From Candidatus Poribacteria bacterium (GTDB taxonomy: Bacteria; Poribacteria; WGA-4E; WGA-3G), in NCBI GenBank assembly GCA_022828145.1, contig JAJEJA010000008.1:1-59646 (forward strand): a stretch of 59,646 nucleotides of DNA. The letters are read 5' to 3'. A model generated the notes under the pieces. It was not told where the DNA came from. It saw only the letters and a list, made by a program, of their open reading frames with translations, and made no database searches. A program made the position numbers and the translations under genes. Below, one piece after another: positions 32,230 to 41,667 of the stretch (position 1 is its first letter; every line of letters starts with the position of its first letter).

Positions 32230-33021
32230 CTACATCAAATACTCACGCTCCCTAAATATACGAATGGATAGCCACATTGCACTTGCAGTTAGCAAGCAGA
32301 GTACTAAGATTGCTACCCACCATTCTGGTGGTTTGTCTCCTAAGAGATTTCCAAGCATCTCACCCCTCAATTTGAATTCTGGAAACAGTGTCATAAGGTA
32401 ATGACTTAAAGAGATCCTCTTAATACCTGTAGACATGAAAGGAACCGTTGTAATTTGCTCCCAGCCAAAAACGAAAAGCAACCCCCATAATACTGGAAAC
32501 TTAAACCGAACTGACAAAAGCACCGCGAAAGTTCCATACGCAAACAAACCTAACGCAAAAGAACCCGTATACCGAAAACTCATCCCAACCACGAGTAAAC
32601 GTTCTTTAAGTTTCGGATGTGTCTGCATAATCCCCATCAGCAGAAGATGTGAGATACCAACGATGACAACTGTCCCAACCATATATGCTGCAAATTTGGT
32701 TAACAGTATCATAGACTTTGGAAGCGGACGCATCTGTAGATAGGTCAACCCCTTACCCTCAATTTCATCCGATACGATTGCTGAACCGTAGAATATGGCA
32801 CATAAATTCGTCAAAAAACCGTAACCAATAAACGTTATGTAAGGGATGAAAGTATTAATAGTCGTGGTCCCACGCGCATAAAAGCGAAACAGCACCGTGA
32901 TAGAAAGCATCAACACGCATCCTAACAAAATCAGAAGCACACGACGACTCCAGAAAAGTTGACGAAGCGTCAGTTTGAATAAGGCAAAATAGGCAGGAAA
33001 TGAAATAGGGATCTTAGTCAT
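32230..33021 (-). CDS. ABC-2 type transporter permease
   Basis: A 263-aa integral membrane protein with six or so spans (LLILLGCVLMLSITVLF, FIGYGFLTNLCAIFYG, FAAYMVGTVVIVGISHLLL, GSFALGLFAYGTFAVLL, WGLLFVFGWEQI, WWVAILVLCLLTASAMWL). GSAIVSDEIEGKGLTYLQMR before the third span is the typical ABC-2 segment. No ATPase gene lies beside it, so the partner must be elsewhere. There is no strong ribosome site before the ATG. Confidence 0.8.
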   Translation of the reverse strand: MTKIPISFPAYFALFKLTLRQLFWSRRVLLILLGCVLMLSITVLFRFYARGTTTINTFIPYITFIGYGFLTNLCAIFYGSAIVSDEIEGKGLTYLQMRPLPKSMILLTKFAAYMVGTVVIVGISHLLLMGIMQTHPKLKERLLVVGMSFRYTGSFALGLFAYGTFAVLLSVRFKFPVLWGLLFVFGWEQITTVPFMSTGIKRISLSHYLMTLFPEFKLRGEMLGNLLGDKPPEWWVAILVLCLLTASAMWLSIRIFREREYLM

Positions 33022-33098
33022 CTATAGTCTTCAATATGGAGAATTGTCTATAGGATATGATAACATATTGTCAGGGAAATAGCAATGTCGATTCTATG

Positions 33099-33137
33099 TT
33101 CTTAATAGTAGTAGGCACTCTCCGAGTGCCGTCTCTT
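33099..33137 (+). repeat. Palindromic 39-bp repeat, second copy
   Basis: Exact reverse complement of 18138-18176, with the hairpin core GGCACTCTCCGAGTGCC. GTGCCGTCTCTTAAA is repeated once more just downstream (about 33142-33158). Confidence 0.75.
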
Positions 33138-33197
33138 AAATAGTGTGCCGTCTCTTAAACATCATTTCTTAGAAATACTATTATTTGCAACTTTCGT

Positions 33198-33226
33198 TTG
33201 AAAATGTCGTAGTAATCTGATACACT
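33198..33226 (+). promoter_or_regulatory. Promoter of hflX
   Basis: TTGAAA (33198-33203), 17 nt, TACACT (33221-33226), 46 nt before the start codon. Confidence 0.55.
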
Positions 33227-33271
33227 GTATATACTAACATCAAAGCACAGCATTTAGTAAAGAGGCAATAT

Positions 33272-34573
33272 ATGCAAGAACTATATGACACACAACCAGT
33301 AACCCCCCCTTCACGTGCAATCCTCGTCGGTGTAAAACTGCGGGATGTTACGTTGCATGAAACAGAGGAATCATTACAAGAACTCCGACAACTCACCCAG
33401 ACTGCTGGAATTGAAGTGGTGTGCGAAACAATTCAAGCCAGAAATGTGCCAAATCCAACCTACTTTATCGGAGAAGGAAAGGTTGAAGAACTAAAAGAGA
33501 TCGTTGAAGAACTTCAAGCCGATGCAATAGTCTTTGACGAGGAATTATCTCCCGCACAAACACGGAACATTGAAGGTATACTTGATATTGCCACGGTTGA
33601 CAGAACAGGTCTTATCCTACAGGTATTTGCACAACGGGCTTTAACAAGTGAAGCAAGGTTACAGGTGGCATTAGCACAGTTGGAATATGCTTTACCAAGA
33701 CTTACACGGATGTGGACACACCTTTCACGAATTGCAACAAGAGCCGGCAGCGGAAGTGGGGCATTACGCGGTCCTGGTGAAACACAACTTGAAATGGATA
33801 GAAGATGGGTCCGTAGACAGATTTCTCAACTGAAAAAAGAATTAGTGAAAGTAGAAAAAAGACGAAAAGTTCAAAGGCAGAAACGCTCAGACAAAACAAA
33901 AGTTTCACTCGTTGGATATACCAATACTGGAAAATCTACGCTTTTCAACAGACTAACAGGTGAAAACGTATTGGCAGAAGATGCGTTATTTGCTACCTTA
34001 GACTCAACCACACGCCAGCTCAGTTTGCCGAAAAATCAGAACATACTGCTGAGCGATACCGTCGGTTTTATCAAAAAACTACCACATCAACTTGTTGCAG
34101 CGTTCAAAGCAACCTTAGAGGAAATTACAGAGGCGGATCTGTTGTTGCACGTTGTGGATATTAGTCATCCAGAAGCTGAAGCACAAATTGACGCCGTAGA
34201 TAAAGTCCTAACAGAATTGGATGCCGATGCGATACCCATGGTCATGGCTTTCAACAAAATAGATCAACTTGAATCTGAAGAACAAATACACATGCTCAAA
34301 ACGCGTTATCCAGAGGCAGTACCCATTTCAGCAAAACGTGGTGATGGTGTCCCTAACCTCATGGATCTGTTGGCAGAACGTTTCGACGCTCAGGGAGCAA
34401 CAGTCTATCTGAGCATCCCTTATACAGAGGGAAAAACGTTAGATATGCTCTATAAACACGGCACAGTATTAGATACGGATTATGCAGATACCGCGATTCA
34501 CGTCGCAGCACAATTGCCGAGCCGATATCTAAAATCTGTCTCTCAATTTTCGGTTTCACCCGAAAATGTTTAA
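33272..34573 (+). CDS. hflX: Ribosome-associated GTPase HflX
   Basis: A 433-aa full-length HflX, a ribosome-splitting rescue GTPase. The amino domain contains TYFIGEGKVEEL and DAIVFDEELSPAQTRNIE, then the Gly-rich linker GSGSGALRGPGETQLE. The G-domain starts at about residue 214: G1 GYTNTGKST, G2 with TLDSTTR, G3 DTVGFI, G4 NKID, G5-like SAKRGDG. The sugar isomerase gene follows after 24 nt, probably in one transcript. Confidence 0.97.
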   Translation: MQELYDTQPVTPPSRAILVGVKLRDVTLHETEESLQELRQLTQTAGIEVVCETIQARNVPNPTYFIGEGKVEELKEIVEELQADAIVFDEELSPAQTRNIEGILDIATVDRTGLILQVFAQRALTSEARLQVALAQLEYALPRLTRMWTHLSRIATRAGSGSGALRGPGETQLEMDRRWVRRQISQLKKELVKVEKRRKVQRQKRSDKTKVSLVGYTNTGKSTLFNRLTGENVLAEDALFATLDSTTRQLSLPKNQNILLSDTVGFIKKLPHQLVAAFKATLEEITEADLLLHVVDISHPEAEAQIDAVDKVLTELDADAIPMVMAFNKIDQLESEEQIHMLKTRYPEAVPISAKRGDGVPNLMDLLAERFDAQGATVYLSIPYTEGKTLDMLYKHGTVLDTDYADTAIHVAAQLPSRYLKSVSQFSVSPENV

Positions 34574-34597
34574 CGAAAAGGAGAAGGATACATTAAA

Positions 34598-35389
34598 ATG
34601 AAGATAGGTGTTACACAAATTATTCTTGGAAATATGTCATTGGAAGATACACTCTCGCTCTGTCAAGATGCGCGATATGATGCCGTCGAACTCACCTTTG
34701 GCGAAGGGAAAGACACCGACATTAACATGAGTGACTCCGAACTAAAAGGGATTGCTGCTAAATGTGACGCCGCGGGTGTGGAAATAAGCAGCATCACCGC
34801 CGGCTATGCAAACCGAGGAAATTTACTCAGCCTTGATGCAGAACAACGAAAAAACGGTGCTAAATCACTTGCACGCGGGTTAGAAGTAGCAGGTACACTC
34901 GGTGTTGGTGGAATTCTACTACATCCCGGCCAACTTTCTGTTGAAGGAACATATCAAGAGGTATGGAATAACCTCGTCGGAATTCTGAAAGACCTGGCAC
35001 CCTCCGCTGAAGAACACAAAGTCGCTATTGGATTGGAAAACGTATGGAACAAATTCCTACTCAGTCCAAAAGAGATGCGCGAGATCGTTGATGAAATTGA
35101 CAGTGAATGGGTCGGTACCTACCTGGACACTGCAAACATGATGGCTTACGGCTATCCTGAACACTGGATCCGAGAACTTGGACATCGGATCAAACGGGTT
35201 CACTTCAAAGACTTCTCACGCGGTTCACACCGATTCACCAATCTATTAGATGGCGATACCGATTGGGCAGCCGTGATGGAAGCATTCCGATCTGTAGGAT
35301 ACGACGGTTATGTTGTTCACGAAGTTGGCGGGGATAGAGACGCACAGATAGACCTCGCAAATAGAATGCGAAAAATTATCGCTATGTAG
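34598..35389 (+). CDS. Sugar phosphate isomerase/epimerase (xylose isomerase-like TIM barrel)
   Basis: A 263-aa AP-endonuclease-2-type TIM barrel. Metal-site motifs: ILLHPGQLSVEG, IGLENVWNKFLLSP (Glu), GTYLDTANMMAYG (Asp), KRVHFKDFSRG (His and Asp) and GYVVHEVGG (Glu). AAAGGAG precedes the ATG. Members isomerise or epimerise sugars and inositols; the substrate is undefined. It follows hflX. Confidence 0.85.
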   Translation: MKIGVTQIILGNMSLEDTLSLCQDARYDAVELTFGEGKDTDINMSDSELKGIAAKCDAAGVEISSITAGYANRGNLLSLDAEQRKNGAKSLARGLEVAGTLGVGGILLHPGQLSVEGTYQEVWNNLVGILKDLAPSAEEHKVAIGLENVWNKFLLSPKEMREIVDEIDSEWVGTYLDTANMMAYGYPEHWIRELGHRIKRVHFKDFSRGSHRFTNLLDGDTDWAAVMEAFRSVGYDGYVVHEVGGDRDAQIDLANRMRKIIAM

Positions 35390-35391
35390 GC

Positions 35392-35426
35392 AAAAAAAAA
35401 TGGCGATGGTTCACATAACCATCGCC
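35392..35426 (-). terminator. Rho-independent terminator of tRNA-Leu
   Basis: On the minus strand GGCGATGGTT and AACCATCGCC form a perfect 10-bp stem with a 5-nt loop (35402-35426), followed by A and nine T residues. It starts 3 nt after the tRNA 3' end. Confidence 0.9.
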
Positions 35427-35429
35427 GAA

Positions 35430-35515
35430 TGCCGGAGGTCGGACTCGAACCGACATGGACCTAGGGCCCGCTGGATTTTGAGTCCAGTGCGTCTACCGAT
35501 TTCACCACTCCGGCA
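35430..35515 (-). tRNA. tRNA-Leu (anticodon CAA)
   Basis: An 86-nt class II tRNA with a long variable arm. Acceptor TGCCGGA pairs with TCCGGCA. The anticodon arm is CTGGA-CTCAAAA-TCCAG with CAA in the loop, and the T-arm contains GGTTCGAGTCC. CCA is not encoded. It has its own promoter (35543-35571) and terminator, and is divergent from the 35578 gene. Confidence 0.95.
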
Positions 35516-35542
35516 TCTTAAATAAAGTTCAAAACAATTAAA

Positions 35543-35571
35543 ATAATAACACATTCCTGGAGAAAAATCAA
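35543..35571 (-). promoter_or_regulatory. Promoter of tRNA-Leu
   Basis: On the minus strand TTGATT (35571-35566), 17 nt, TATTAT (35548-35543), 28 nt before the tRNA 5' end. Confidence 0.65.
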
Positions 35572-35577
35572 TAAAAA

Positions 35578-36429
35578 ATGGCTAACCAACAAAGAGGACT
35601 CGCCACTGAAAGCATCTTCAAAAGAGCTTATACTGCTGTCACGGCGTTCTTGCTACTACTGATTGAAAAGGAAACGTGGCAGGCTCTTGCACGCTGGGGT
35701 TTATGGAAGGTTATACCAAAACGCCGACGAATCCATAAAGTCATGCAGGAACTCCATCCGCTCGCAGAAAATGCACCTCCCGAGATGCACGCACTAAGAG
35801 AAGAGGTCTTCTCAAAGAGCTGTCTGGACTTGCCAAAACCGCAAGACATAGAAATCCTATTGAATATACTCAATCATGTAGAACAACCAATGGGATATGA
35901 ACAGATATTCTTTGCTGCACTCTATCCCATATTGGTAAAACGTGATCTTGAGGCAATTCCAGTTAAGTCTGAAACGCCACATCGACTTGAAGTAGAGATC
36001 GGTTATCTTGGACACAACGAGGACTATTTTTTCTGGATATTTGAAATTGATGCTAACAGAAAAATGTCCCTCAACACCCAACTTCATGTTCGGGAAGAAC
36101 AACGCGAAGACAAACGTTATATAGTCTATACATTGGGTGGGACAGGACTTGTAGAGGAAGATTTTGCAGCTTATGCAGAACAGTGGCTACTCAACACACC
36201 GCGCCTTTCATTAGCACTGCCATTACTCGCTACGGCGTATGCAGACCAGTGGATACTCAACACACGGATCTATTTTGCACATATACTTAATGATCTAAAA
36301 AAGCGGAATTACAAAGTTACAGCAGAGTCAATACCTGATTTTGAACGGGGGCGGTTGTCAGTATTACGCCATCTTTCGCTGCTGAAGATAAATAGACGTC
36401 AATTTCGGTCCTCACGCCGAACTCGTTAA
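35578..36429 (+). CDS. Unknown protein whose 3' end overlaps an antisense peptidase gene
   Basis: A 283-aa protein, not recognised. The amino end has a hydrophobic stretch (AYTAVTAFLLLLI, about 17-29) and a basic patch KRRRIHK; the centre looks alpha/beta. A short internal repeat, AYAEQWLLNTPRL and AYADQWILNTRIY, sits at about 205-240. The last 37 codons overlap the end of the M24 peptidase gene on the other strand by 113 bp; the basic tail RRQFRSSRRTR may be read-through after loss of the original stop. GGAG lies 13 nt before the ATG. Confidence 0.6.
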   Translation: MANQQRGLATESIFKRAYTAVTAFLLLLIEKETWQALARWGLWKVIPKRRRIHKVMQELHPLAENAPPEMHALREEVFSKSCLDLPKPQDIEILLNILNHVEQPMGYEQIFFAALYPILVKRDLEAIPVKSETPHRLEVEIGYLGHNEDYFFWIFEIDANRKMSLNTQLHVREEQREDKRYIVYTLGGTGLVEEDFAAYAEQWLLNTPRLSLALPLLATAYADQWILNTRIYFAHILNDLKKRNYKVTAESIPDFERGRLSVLRHLSLLKINRRQFRSSRRTR

Positions 36430-37498
36430 GATAAATTCCAGGTTCAATAGAGAAACAGACACCCGGAATAAGAATGCGCGCATCATGCGTTTCAAGGTTG
36501 TCTAAATTTGCACCGTTGCCATGGATGACCGTCCCGATGTTGTGTCCTGTCCTGTGTATAAAGTAATCTCCATATCCTTTTTCTGTGATATATTCACGGA
36601 CACAGTCGTCAACAGCGTACCCCGGTATAGGTTCTTTTACTGACCATTTTTCGCGTATAAATGCTACGGCTCTGTTTCGTGCTTCCTTTACGATCTCAAA
36701 TATCTCTCCATATTTTTCTGGGACAATTGCCCCCGCATAAGCCACCCACGTTGTATCGGCAAAAACTGCGTCTGCTTCTTTCTGCTTTGCCCATAAATCA
36801 ATTAGGATATAATCCCCTGCTCTGATCTGGTCTGCGCGCGTTTCATTTGGCGCGTAATGCGGATCACCACTATTCGCATTCACTGCGACAATAGGCGGAT
36901 GTTCAGTCGTAAGTTGCATCTCATCAAATTGCTTGAGAATTTCCTGTTGCACATCATACTCAGTAATCGTGTTCCCAGTCTTGAGTTGCTTTCCAATCCA
37001 ATTGAACGCATAATCTTTTGCTTGCAGCACTTGATAAGCGGATTTCTGATGCCCTTCAAATTGTGTGTGGGTTAAAGGTGCTTCAACATACTGTGCAAGT
37101 TCCGCAGAAGACTTCACCGCAACACCGTAGGAACGAATCCATTCCAATGTCCCCGCATCCACGCGTGAGACATAAGGAATAGCTGCATTAAGAGAATACT
37201 CCATAGCTACCGTATTGACATTAGCAAGTAAGGATTTCATCTCCGCGTTGAGTTCCTGCCAACCCGCATATAAAGACACATTCCCAGGAACATCATTGAA
37301 GTTAGACGTTTCAATCTTATGAATTAACCAATGCGGTTCACCTTGTGCGGGAATCAGGCAGAACCATCGGCGAGTAATGTTAAGTCCCGTTAACCCCGCA
37401 ACATTTTGCGAAATCGGGTTGATACCCCGAAAATCATATAACAACCAAGATTCAAGGTCTAATGAAGTCAACGCTGACTGGATTTCAGGTAGTTTCAT
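36317..37498 (-). CDS. M24 family metallopeptidase (Xaa-Pro aminopeptidase-like)
   Basis: A 393-aa cytosolic peptidase of the creatinase/aminopeptidase P fold. The carboxy catalytic domain shows all five metal ligands: D in ILIDLWAKQ, D in FADTTW, H in HRTGHNIG, E in CFSIEPGIYL and E in RTEIDVYL. The amino domain (about 1-150) is creatinase-like. It would remove amino-terminal residues before proline or act on a modified peptide. Converges with the 35578 gene. Confidence 0.9.
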   Translation of the reverse strand: MKLPEIQSALTSLDLESWLLYDFRGINPISQNVAGLTGLNITRRWFCLIPAQGEPHWLIHKIETSNFNDVPGNVSLYAGWQELNAEMKSLLANVNTVAMEYSLNAAIPYVSRVDAGTLEWIRSYGVAVKSSAELAQYVEAPLTHTQFEGHQKSAYQVLQAKDYAFNWIGKQLKTGNTITEYDVQQEILKQFDEMQLTTEHPPIVAVNANSGDPHYAPNETRADQIRAGDYILIDLWAKQKEADAVFADTTWVAYAGAIVPEKYGEIFEIVKEARNRAVAFIREKWSVKEPIPGYAVDDCVREYITEKGYGDYFIHRTGHNIGTVIHGNGANLDNLETHDARILIPGVCFSIEPGIYLNEFGVRTEIDVYLSSAAKDGVILTTAPVQNQVLTLL

Positions 37499-37519
37499 AT
37501 TTTTTCCGTTTTCAGATTA

Positions 37520-37632
37520 GTGTTCTGTCAACAGACTTTTGTAGGTCGCGATTCGGAGATCGCTCCTACCGTTGGGTTGCTTATGGTAGGAGGGAACTCC
37601 GATTCCCGACTTTTAGTGCCATCAAAGAACAC
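37520..37632. repeat. Imperfect inverted-repeat element with GTAGGTCGCGATTCGGAG arms
   Basis: The outer GTGTTCT and AGAACAC are inverses. Inside, GTAGGTCGCGATTCGGAGAT, then CGCTCCTACC, is mirrored imperfectly by GGTAGGAGGGAACTCCGATT, then CCCGAC. A different sequence from the GTCGGGTAGAG family, but similar in design. Confidence 0.6.
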
Positions 37633-37740
37633 TTGACTAAGCATTAGTTTTAATACAGAAACATCAGAAGGTTCTGAAGTCATAATAACAGAGAAGATTG
37701 CATAAGTCAAATTGTATTTGTGAGTATCTCAAAACAATCA

Positions 37741-37769
37741 TTGAAGAAAACACGAAATCATGACATAAT
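37741..37769 (+). promoter_or_regulatory. Promoter of the PhyH/DUF420 pair
   Basis: TTGAAG (37741-37746), 17 nt, CATAAT (37764-37769), about 100 nt upstream of the PhyH start. Confidence 0.45.
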
Positions 37770-37867
37770 TACATACATAATACTATTGCAGAACTTGTGA
37801 ATACCTATCCAAATCGATTCGCATTACAACTCAAAGATGGTGATGCGTTCTTAATTAGGGAAAATCT

Positions 37868-38746
37868 ATGCGTTTAAGCGGTTCAGAAATTTCATTTTTT
37901 CATGACAACGGGTATCTGTTACTTGAGAATGTATTAGATGAGAACGACTTAGCACCTGTTATTGCGGAGTACACAGGAATAATCGGGGAACGCGCTGAAA
38001 AACTTGACAAAGAGGGAAAAGTTACCTCTACATATTCCGATAAACCTTTTACGAAACGTTTGCTGCATCTTGCAACTGAAGCACCAGAGGTAACTCTTGG
38101 TTTGGATATTATGCATGAACGCGGCGAAGCCACGTTTAACTTTCTCAAGAATCCAAAAATCCTTGACCTTGCTGAATCTTTTGTCGGTTCCGAGATTGTA
38201 TGTAATCCTATTCAACACATCCGAACAGTCTTACCCAAACGAGAATCTCAACGCCTCCCGACTCCATGGCATCAGGACGCGGGTGTGTGTTGGCCCGAAA
38301 CTGATCCGTATTTCATGCTAACCATCTGGATTCCGATTGTAGATGTAACCTTAGAAAACGGATGTTTGCAAGTACTACCGGGAAGTCATAAAATGGGTTT
38401 ATTTAGACATGTATGGAATGAGGCAGGATTAGTAGTTCCACCTGAGTTACAGCCCCAAGGTCTTACACCGGAAGTCTTACCGATCCGTGCAGGTGGTGTT
38501 ATTTTGTTCCACAACTACACGCTCCACAGCGCGCAACCGAATGAATCCGATACCGTTCGCTGGAGTTTTGATCTGCGTTATCACGATGTTTATCAACCAA
38601 CAGGCAGACCTTACTATCCTGCCTTTCTGATGCGAAGTCGAATGCGGCCTCAAGCGTGCCAAATAGATTATGAAATGTGGTGTAAACGTTGGGAATTTGC
38701 GTTGGAGAATTCAAAAGGTGTCAATGCCTACCGCTGGCCACGATAG
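37868..38746 (+). CDS. Phytanoyl-CoA dioxygenase (PhyH) family protein
   Basis: A 292-aa Fe(II)/2-oxoglutarate oxygenase. The H-x-D pair is in TPWHQDAGVCWPE. The distal His is in HNYTLHSAQPNES, with Arg in TVRWSFDLRYH for 2-oxoglutarate. VLPGSHKMGL is the typical PhyH turn. GGGAAAA precedes the ATG. The DUF420 gene follows after 15 nt. The active site is complete; the substrate is unknown. Confidence 0.88.
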   Translation: MRLSGSEISFFHDNGYLLLENVLDENDLAPVIAEYTGIIGERAEKLDKEGKVTSTYSDKPFTKRLLHLATEAPEVTLGLDIMHERGEATFNFLKNPKILDLAESFVGSEIVCNPIQHIRTVLPKRESQRLPTPWHQDAGVCWPETDPYFMLTIWIPIVDVTLENGCLQVLPGSHKMGLFRHVWNEAGLVVPPELQPQGLTPEVLPIRAGGVILFHNYTLHSAQPNESDTVRWSFDLRYHDVYQPTGRPYYPAFLMRSRMRPQACQIDYEMWCKRWEFALENSKGVNAYRWPR

Positions 38747-38761
38747 CAACAGAGAGAAAAC

Positions 38762-39181
38762 ATGATTGAAATTTCAGACCTACCCACAGTTAATGCCACT
38801 TTAAATACGATTAGTGCAATCCTACTAACAATCGGATATGTATTAATTCGACAACGGAGAGTTGAAGCACACAAGAGATGTATGCTCGCGGCTTTTGCTG
38901 TGTCAGTGCTTTTTCTCATCTCTTATGTTATTTATCATGCAAATGCAGGCTCAACACCTTTTACACGTCAAGGGTGGATACGACCTGTCTATTTTACGAT
39001 ACTGATCTCACATATCATACTTGCTTTCGTGATAGTGCCGTTGGCATTACGGACGCTCTACTTAGCTTGGCGTGAAAGGTTTGAACAACACCGACGTATT
39101 GCAAAGATAACCTTACCCTTATGGTTATATGTATCTGTGACAGGTGTGCTTATCTATTTAATGCTGTATCAGATGGGTTAA
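38762..39181 (+). CDS. DUF420 (CtaM-like) membrane protein
   Basis: A 139-aa protein with four membrane spans (NTISAILLTIGYVLI, MLAAFAVSVLFLISYVIYH, VYFTILISHIILAFVIVPLAL, LPLWLYVSVTGVLIYLML) and the DUF420 His-containing loops VEAHKRCM and ISYVIYHANAG. The family includes CtaM, needed for assembly of some haem-copper oxidases. No oxidase gene is nearby, so that role is only inferred. Confidence 0.85.
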   Translation: MIEISDLPTVNATLNTISAILLTIGYVLIRQRRVEAHKRCMLAAFAVSVLFLISYVIYHANAGSTPFTRQGWIRPVYFTILISHIILAFVIVPLALRTLYLAWRERFEQHRRIAKITLPLWLYVSVTGVLIYLMLYQMG

Positions 39182-39193
39182 ACTGTGGTATAT

Positions 39194-39337
39194 TAACGTG
39201 AGTTTGATAAATGTAGCGCAAACTTTCCAGTTTGCGAAAATGTGCCACAAACTGAAAGTTTGTGCTACAATTCACACCTCTCGGATACGAAATGGCGTGA
39301 GTGAACGCAACCGAAATGATTAATCAAACTCACGTTA
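39194..39337. repeat. MITE-like element with TAACGTGAGTTTGAT ends
   Basis: A 144-bp element with 15-bp exact terminal inverted repeats (39194-39208 / 39323-39337). The interior has a hairpin pair GCGCAAACTTTCCAGTTTGC and CACAAACTGAAAGTTTGTGC. The outer part of the 26265-26433 element has the same ends. Confidence 0.75.
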
Positions 39338-39384
39338 TATTAGTTTTTTTGGTTTAAGAATATTTTGGAAGGATATATAATATT

Positions 39385-41664
39385 ATGCGATATTATCGGA
39401 TTTTTACTTTTACACTGCTGTTCTTCATTATACTTCTCACGAATTCAATTGCACAAGATTATACACAGTGGGCACTGCCTGAAGGTGCAAAGTATAGGTT
39501 CGGAAAAGGAAAAATTGCCAATCTTGAGGGACATATCACTACAATAGGTAAAGGAAGGTCATTCTATTTTTCACCAGATAGCACACAGTTTAGTGTCATG
39601 ACATCTATCGGAATTTGGGAATATGATATCATGACAGGAAAAGAGATTAAGCTATCAAGATTAAAATGGAACACAGTAGATGTTGATTTAGATGTAGTCA
39701 TGAGGCCCGATTCCCAAATGTGTGCAATTATACGAGACTATAGAATTGGGGTATGGGATTTAGTTACGAATCAACTCAAAAACATATTAGAGAATACTCA
39801 TGATAAGTCTAATTATACGATCCTTTCCGCCGCATTTAGTCCAGATGGAAAAACACTTGCAAGTGCCGGTTTTTCTGGGTTAATCCGTTTGTGGGATATT
39901 GATAGTGGGAATTACAGCGAAATTCACACAAAAAATAAATCTATTGATAGAATAATGTTTAGTCCAGATGGAAAAACGTTGGTGGGAAGCAGAAGAAAAG
40001 ACGTTCAGTTATGGGATATCCAAAGCGGACAATTTAAATGTAGCTTAGAGGATATTGCCGGTGTTAAGAATATTATCTTCAGTACTAACGGGGATAGCCT
40101 ATTCGGTTTAAGCAGAGAAGAGGCGCGGTTCTGGGATACAAATACTGGCAAAATAAAACTTAGATTAAAGATAAAATCGTCATATAGACCGCCTTTTGCG
40201 TTATCACCTGATGGAAATACATTTGCTTTCTCAAGCGGCAGAGATTATACAGTACAGTTGTGGGACACGAAGACTGGCCAACTAAAAGGTGAACTTTCTG
40301 GAAATCCGCAGTATGTAAAAATGCCAGCTATAGCCAATGGCGTTCCGCAGGTAGTAAATTTTCCTTTAAAAACTGTAGACTCGCTGGCATTTTCACCCGA
40401 TGGACAAACACTCGCCGTAGCAAGTGACGGTGAGATAGGAATCTGGAATCCTGAAACTGGAGAACAGGACTTTATGCTGACAGCAGAAGGAGATTTCTAT
40501 CACATTCTGTTTAGTCCTGATGGACGAACGCTCGCTGCACGAAAACACACCCATCTTGATGAAACCTGTTTCTACTTGTGGAATATTGATACGACTAATA
40601 TAAAAAAGTCAAAACTGCGACATATCATCACGGGTCATAACGGTGAAGTAAGTTCTTTGGCTTTTAACTCAGATGGGAGTATTCTGGCAAGTGGTTACGA
40701 TCTGGAAAGAATAAAACTATGGGATGTTGAAAAGGGAAAACACAAAACTACTTGCATCGGATATCCTTATCAGTTGCGGGTTCAATCTTTAGTTTTTGCG
40801 CCAAATCAGGAAACAATTGCCAGTTTAAATATCTATTCACAGAGTTCCTTTGGGAAAGCAGAGATTCTGCTTTGGGATGCAATGACAGGTGAATTCCAGA
40901 AAACGATCAAAGCACACGGTAACGCAATCGGGAATACCCGTCCCATCTCACATGGTGGAGTGGTTGTGTTTAGTCCTGACGGTAAAAAACTTATAAGCGG
41001 GAGTTTGGATGGGACTATTCGGTTGTTGAACGTTGACGATAACGAAAAGAAATCACTGGTTGGTCTGTTTCAAACCGGTCCCTTAGGTAAAAAGAGACCC
41101 ATACTTAAAGGACATACAGATCAGATTCTAACGATTGCCTTGAGCCCCGATGGCAAAACAGTCGCAAGTGGAAGTGCAGACAAAACAATCCGTTTATGGG
41201 ATACCAACACGCTAAAATTAAAGTTTACGCTTGCTGGACATACGGAGGATATACAGGCTCTTGCCTTTACACCTGATGGCTTGACACTCGCAAGTGGATG
41301 TAGGGATGGCTCAATCTACTTATGGGATACGCTTACTGGCAAATACAGTAGATCAGTCATTGGCAATGGACTATTTACAGAACCACCGCCACTCCCTCGT
41401 AAAGATGATGATCCTCCCAACATTAAGACACGTGGTCGCAGTATTGTCTCGGCACTTCTATTCAGTGAGGATGGAAAAACGCTTGTAAACGGTAATCGTG
41501 ATGGAACTATCCATTTTTGGGATATAAATTCATCACAAATCAAAACAACACTTTCAGGACAAAGTGGACTGCGTTCCGTTACGATTAGTCCCGATGGTAG
41601 CACGTTGGCAAGTGGAGGTTCTGATGGCACGGTTCTTATCTGGAAACTTTTATCGGAGGAATAA
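39385..41664 (+). CDS. Large secreted WD40 protein
   Basis: A 759-aa protein with a signal peptide (YYRIFTFTLLFFIILLTNSI, cut near AQD). The rest is about 14 WD40 blades (for example AFSPDGKTLASAGFSGLIRL and SPDGKTVASGSADKTIRLWD), enough for two propellers. No other domain is seen. A purine-rich AAGGA lies 12 nt before the ATG. It ends 3 nt from the stop of the converging PhyH gene. It resembles the 15925 WD40 protein but lacks the dockerin end. Confidence 0.85.
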   Translation: MRYYRIFTFTLLFFIILLTNSIAQDYTQWALPEGAKYRFGKGKIANLEGHITTIGKGRSFYFSPDSTQFSVMTSIGIWEYDIMTGKEIKLSRLKWNTVDVDLDVVMRPDSQMCAIIRDYRIGVWDLVTNQLKNILENTHDKSNYTILSAAFSPDGKTLASAGFSGLIRLWDIDSGNYSEIHTKNKSIDRIMFSPDGKTLVGSRRKDVQLWDIQSGQFKCSLEDIAGVKNIIFSTNGDSLFGLSREEARFWDTNTGKIKLRLKIKSSYRPPFALSPDGNTFAFSSGRDYTVQLWDTKTGQLKGELSGNPQYVKMPAIANGVPQVVNFPLKTVDSLAFSPDGQTLAVASDGEIGIWNPETGEQDFMLTAEGDFYHILFSPDGRTLAARKHTHLDETCFYLWNIDTTNIKKSKLRHIITGHNGEVSSLAFNSDGSILASGYDLERIKLWDVEKGKHKTTCIGYPYQLRVQSLVFAPNQETIASLNIYSQSSFGKAEILLWDAMTGEFQKTIKAHGNAIGNTRPISHGGVVVFSPDGKKLISGSLDGTIRLLNVDDNEKKSLVGLFQTGPLGKKRPILKGHTDQILTIALSPDGKTVASGSADKTIRLWDTNTLKLKFTLAGHTEDIQALAFTPDGLTLASGCRDGSIYLWDTLTGKYSRSVIGNGLFTEPPPLPRKDDDPPNIKTRGRSIVSALLFSEDGKTLVNGNRDGTIHFWDINSSQIKTTLSGQSGLRSVTISPDGSTLASGGSDGTVLIWKLLSEE

Positions 41665-41667
41665 ATT

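Larger units (their letters stand above)
37499..37867. other. Spacer with an imperfect palindromic element and a promoter
   Basis: Inverted-repeat element at 37520-37632, promoter at 37741. A 24-codon GTG frame (VNTYPNRFALQLKDGDAFLI...) ends at the TAA overlapping the PhyH start; it may be a leader peptide or a gene remnant. Confidence 0.45.
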
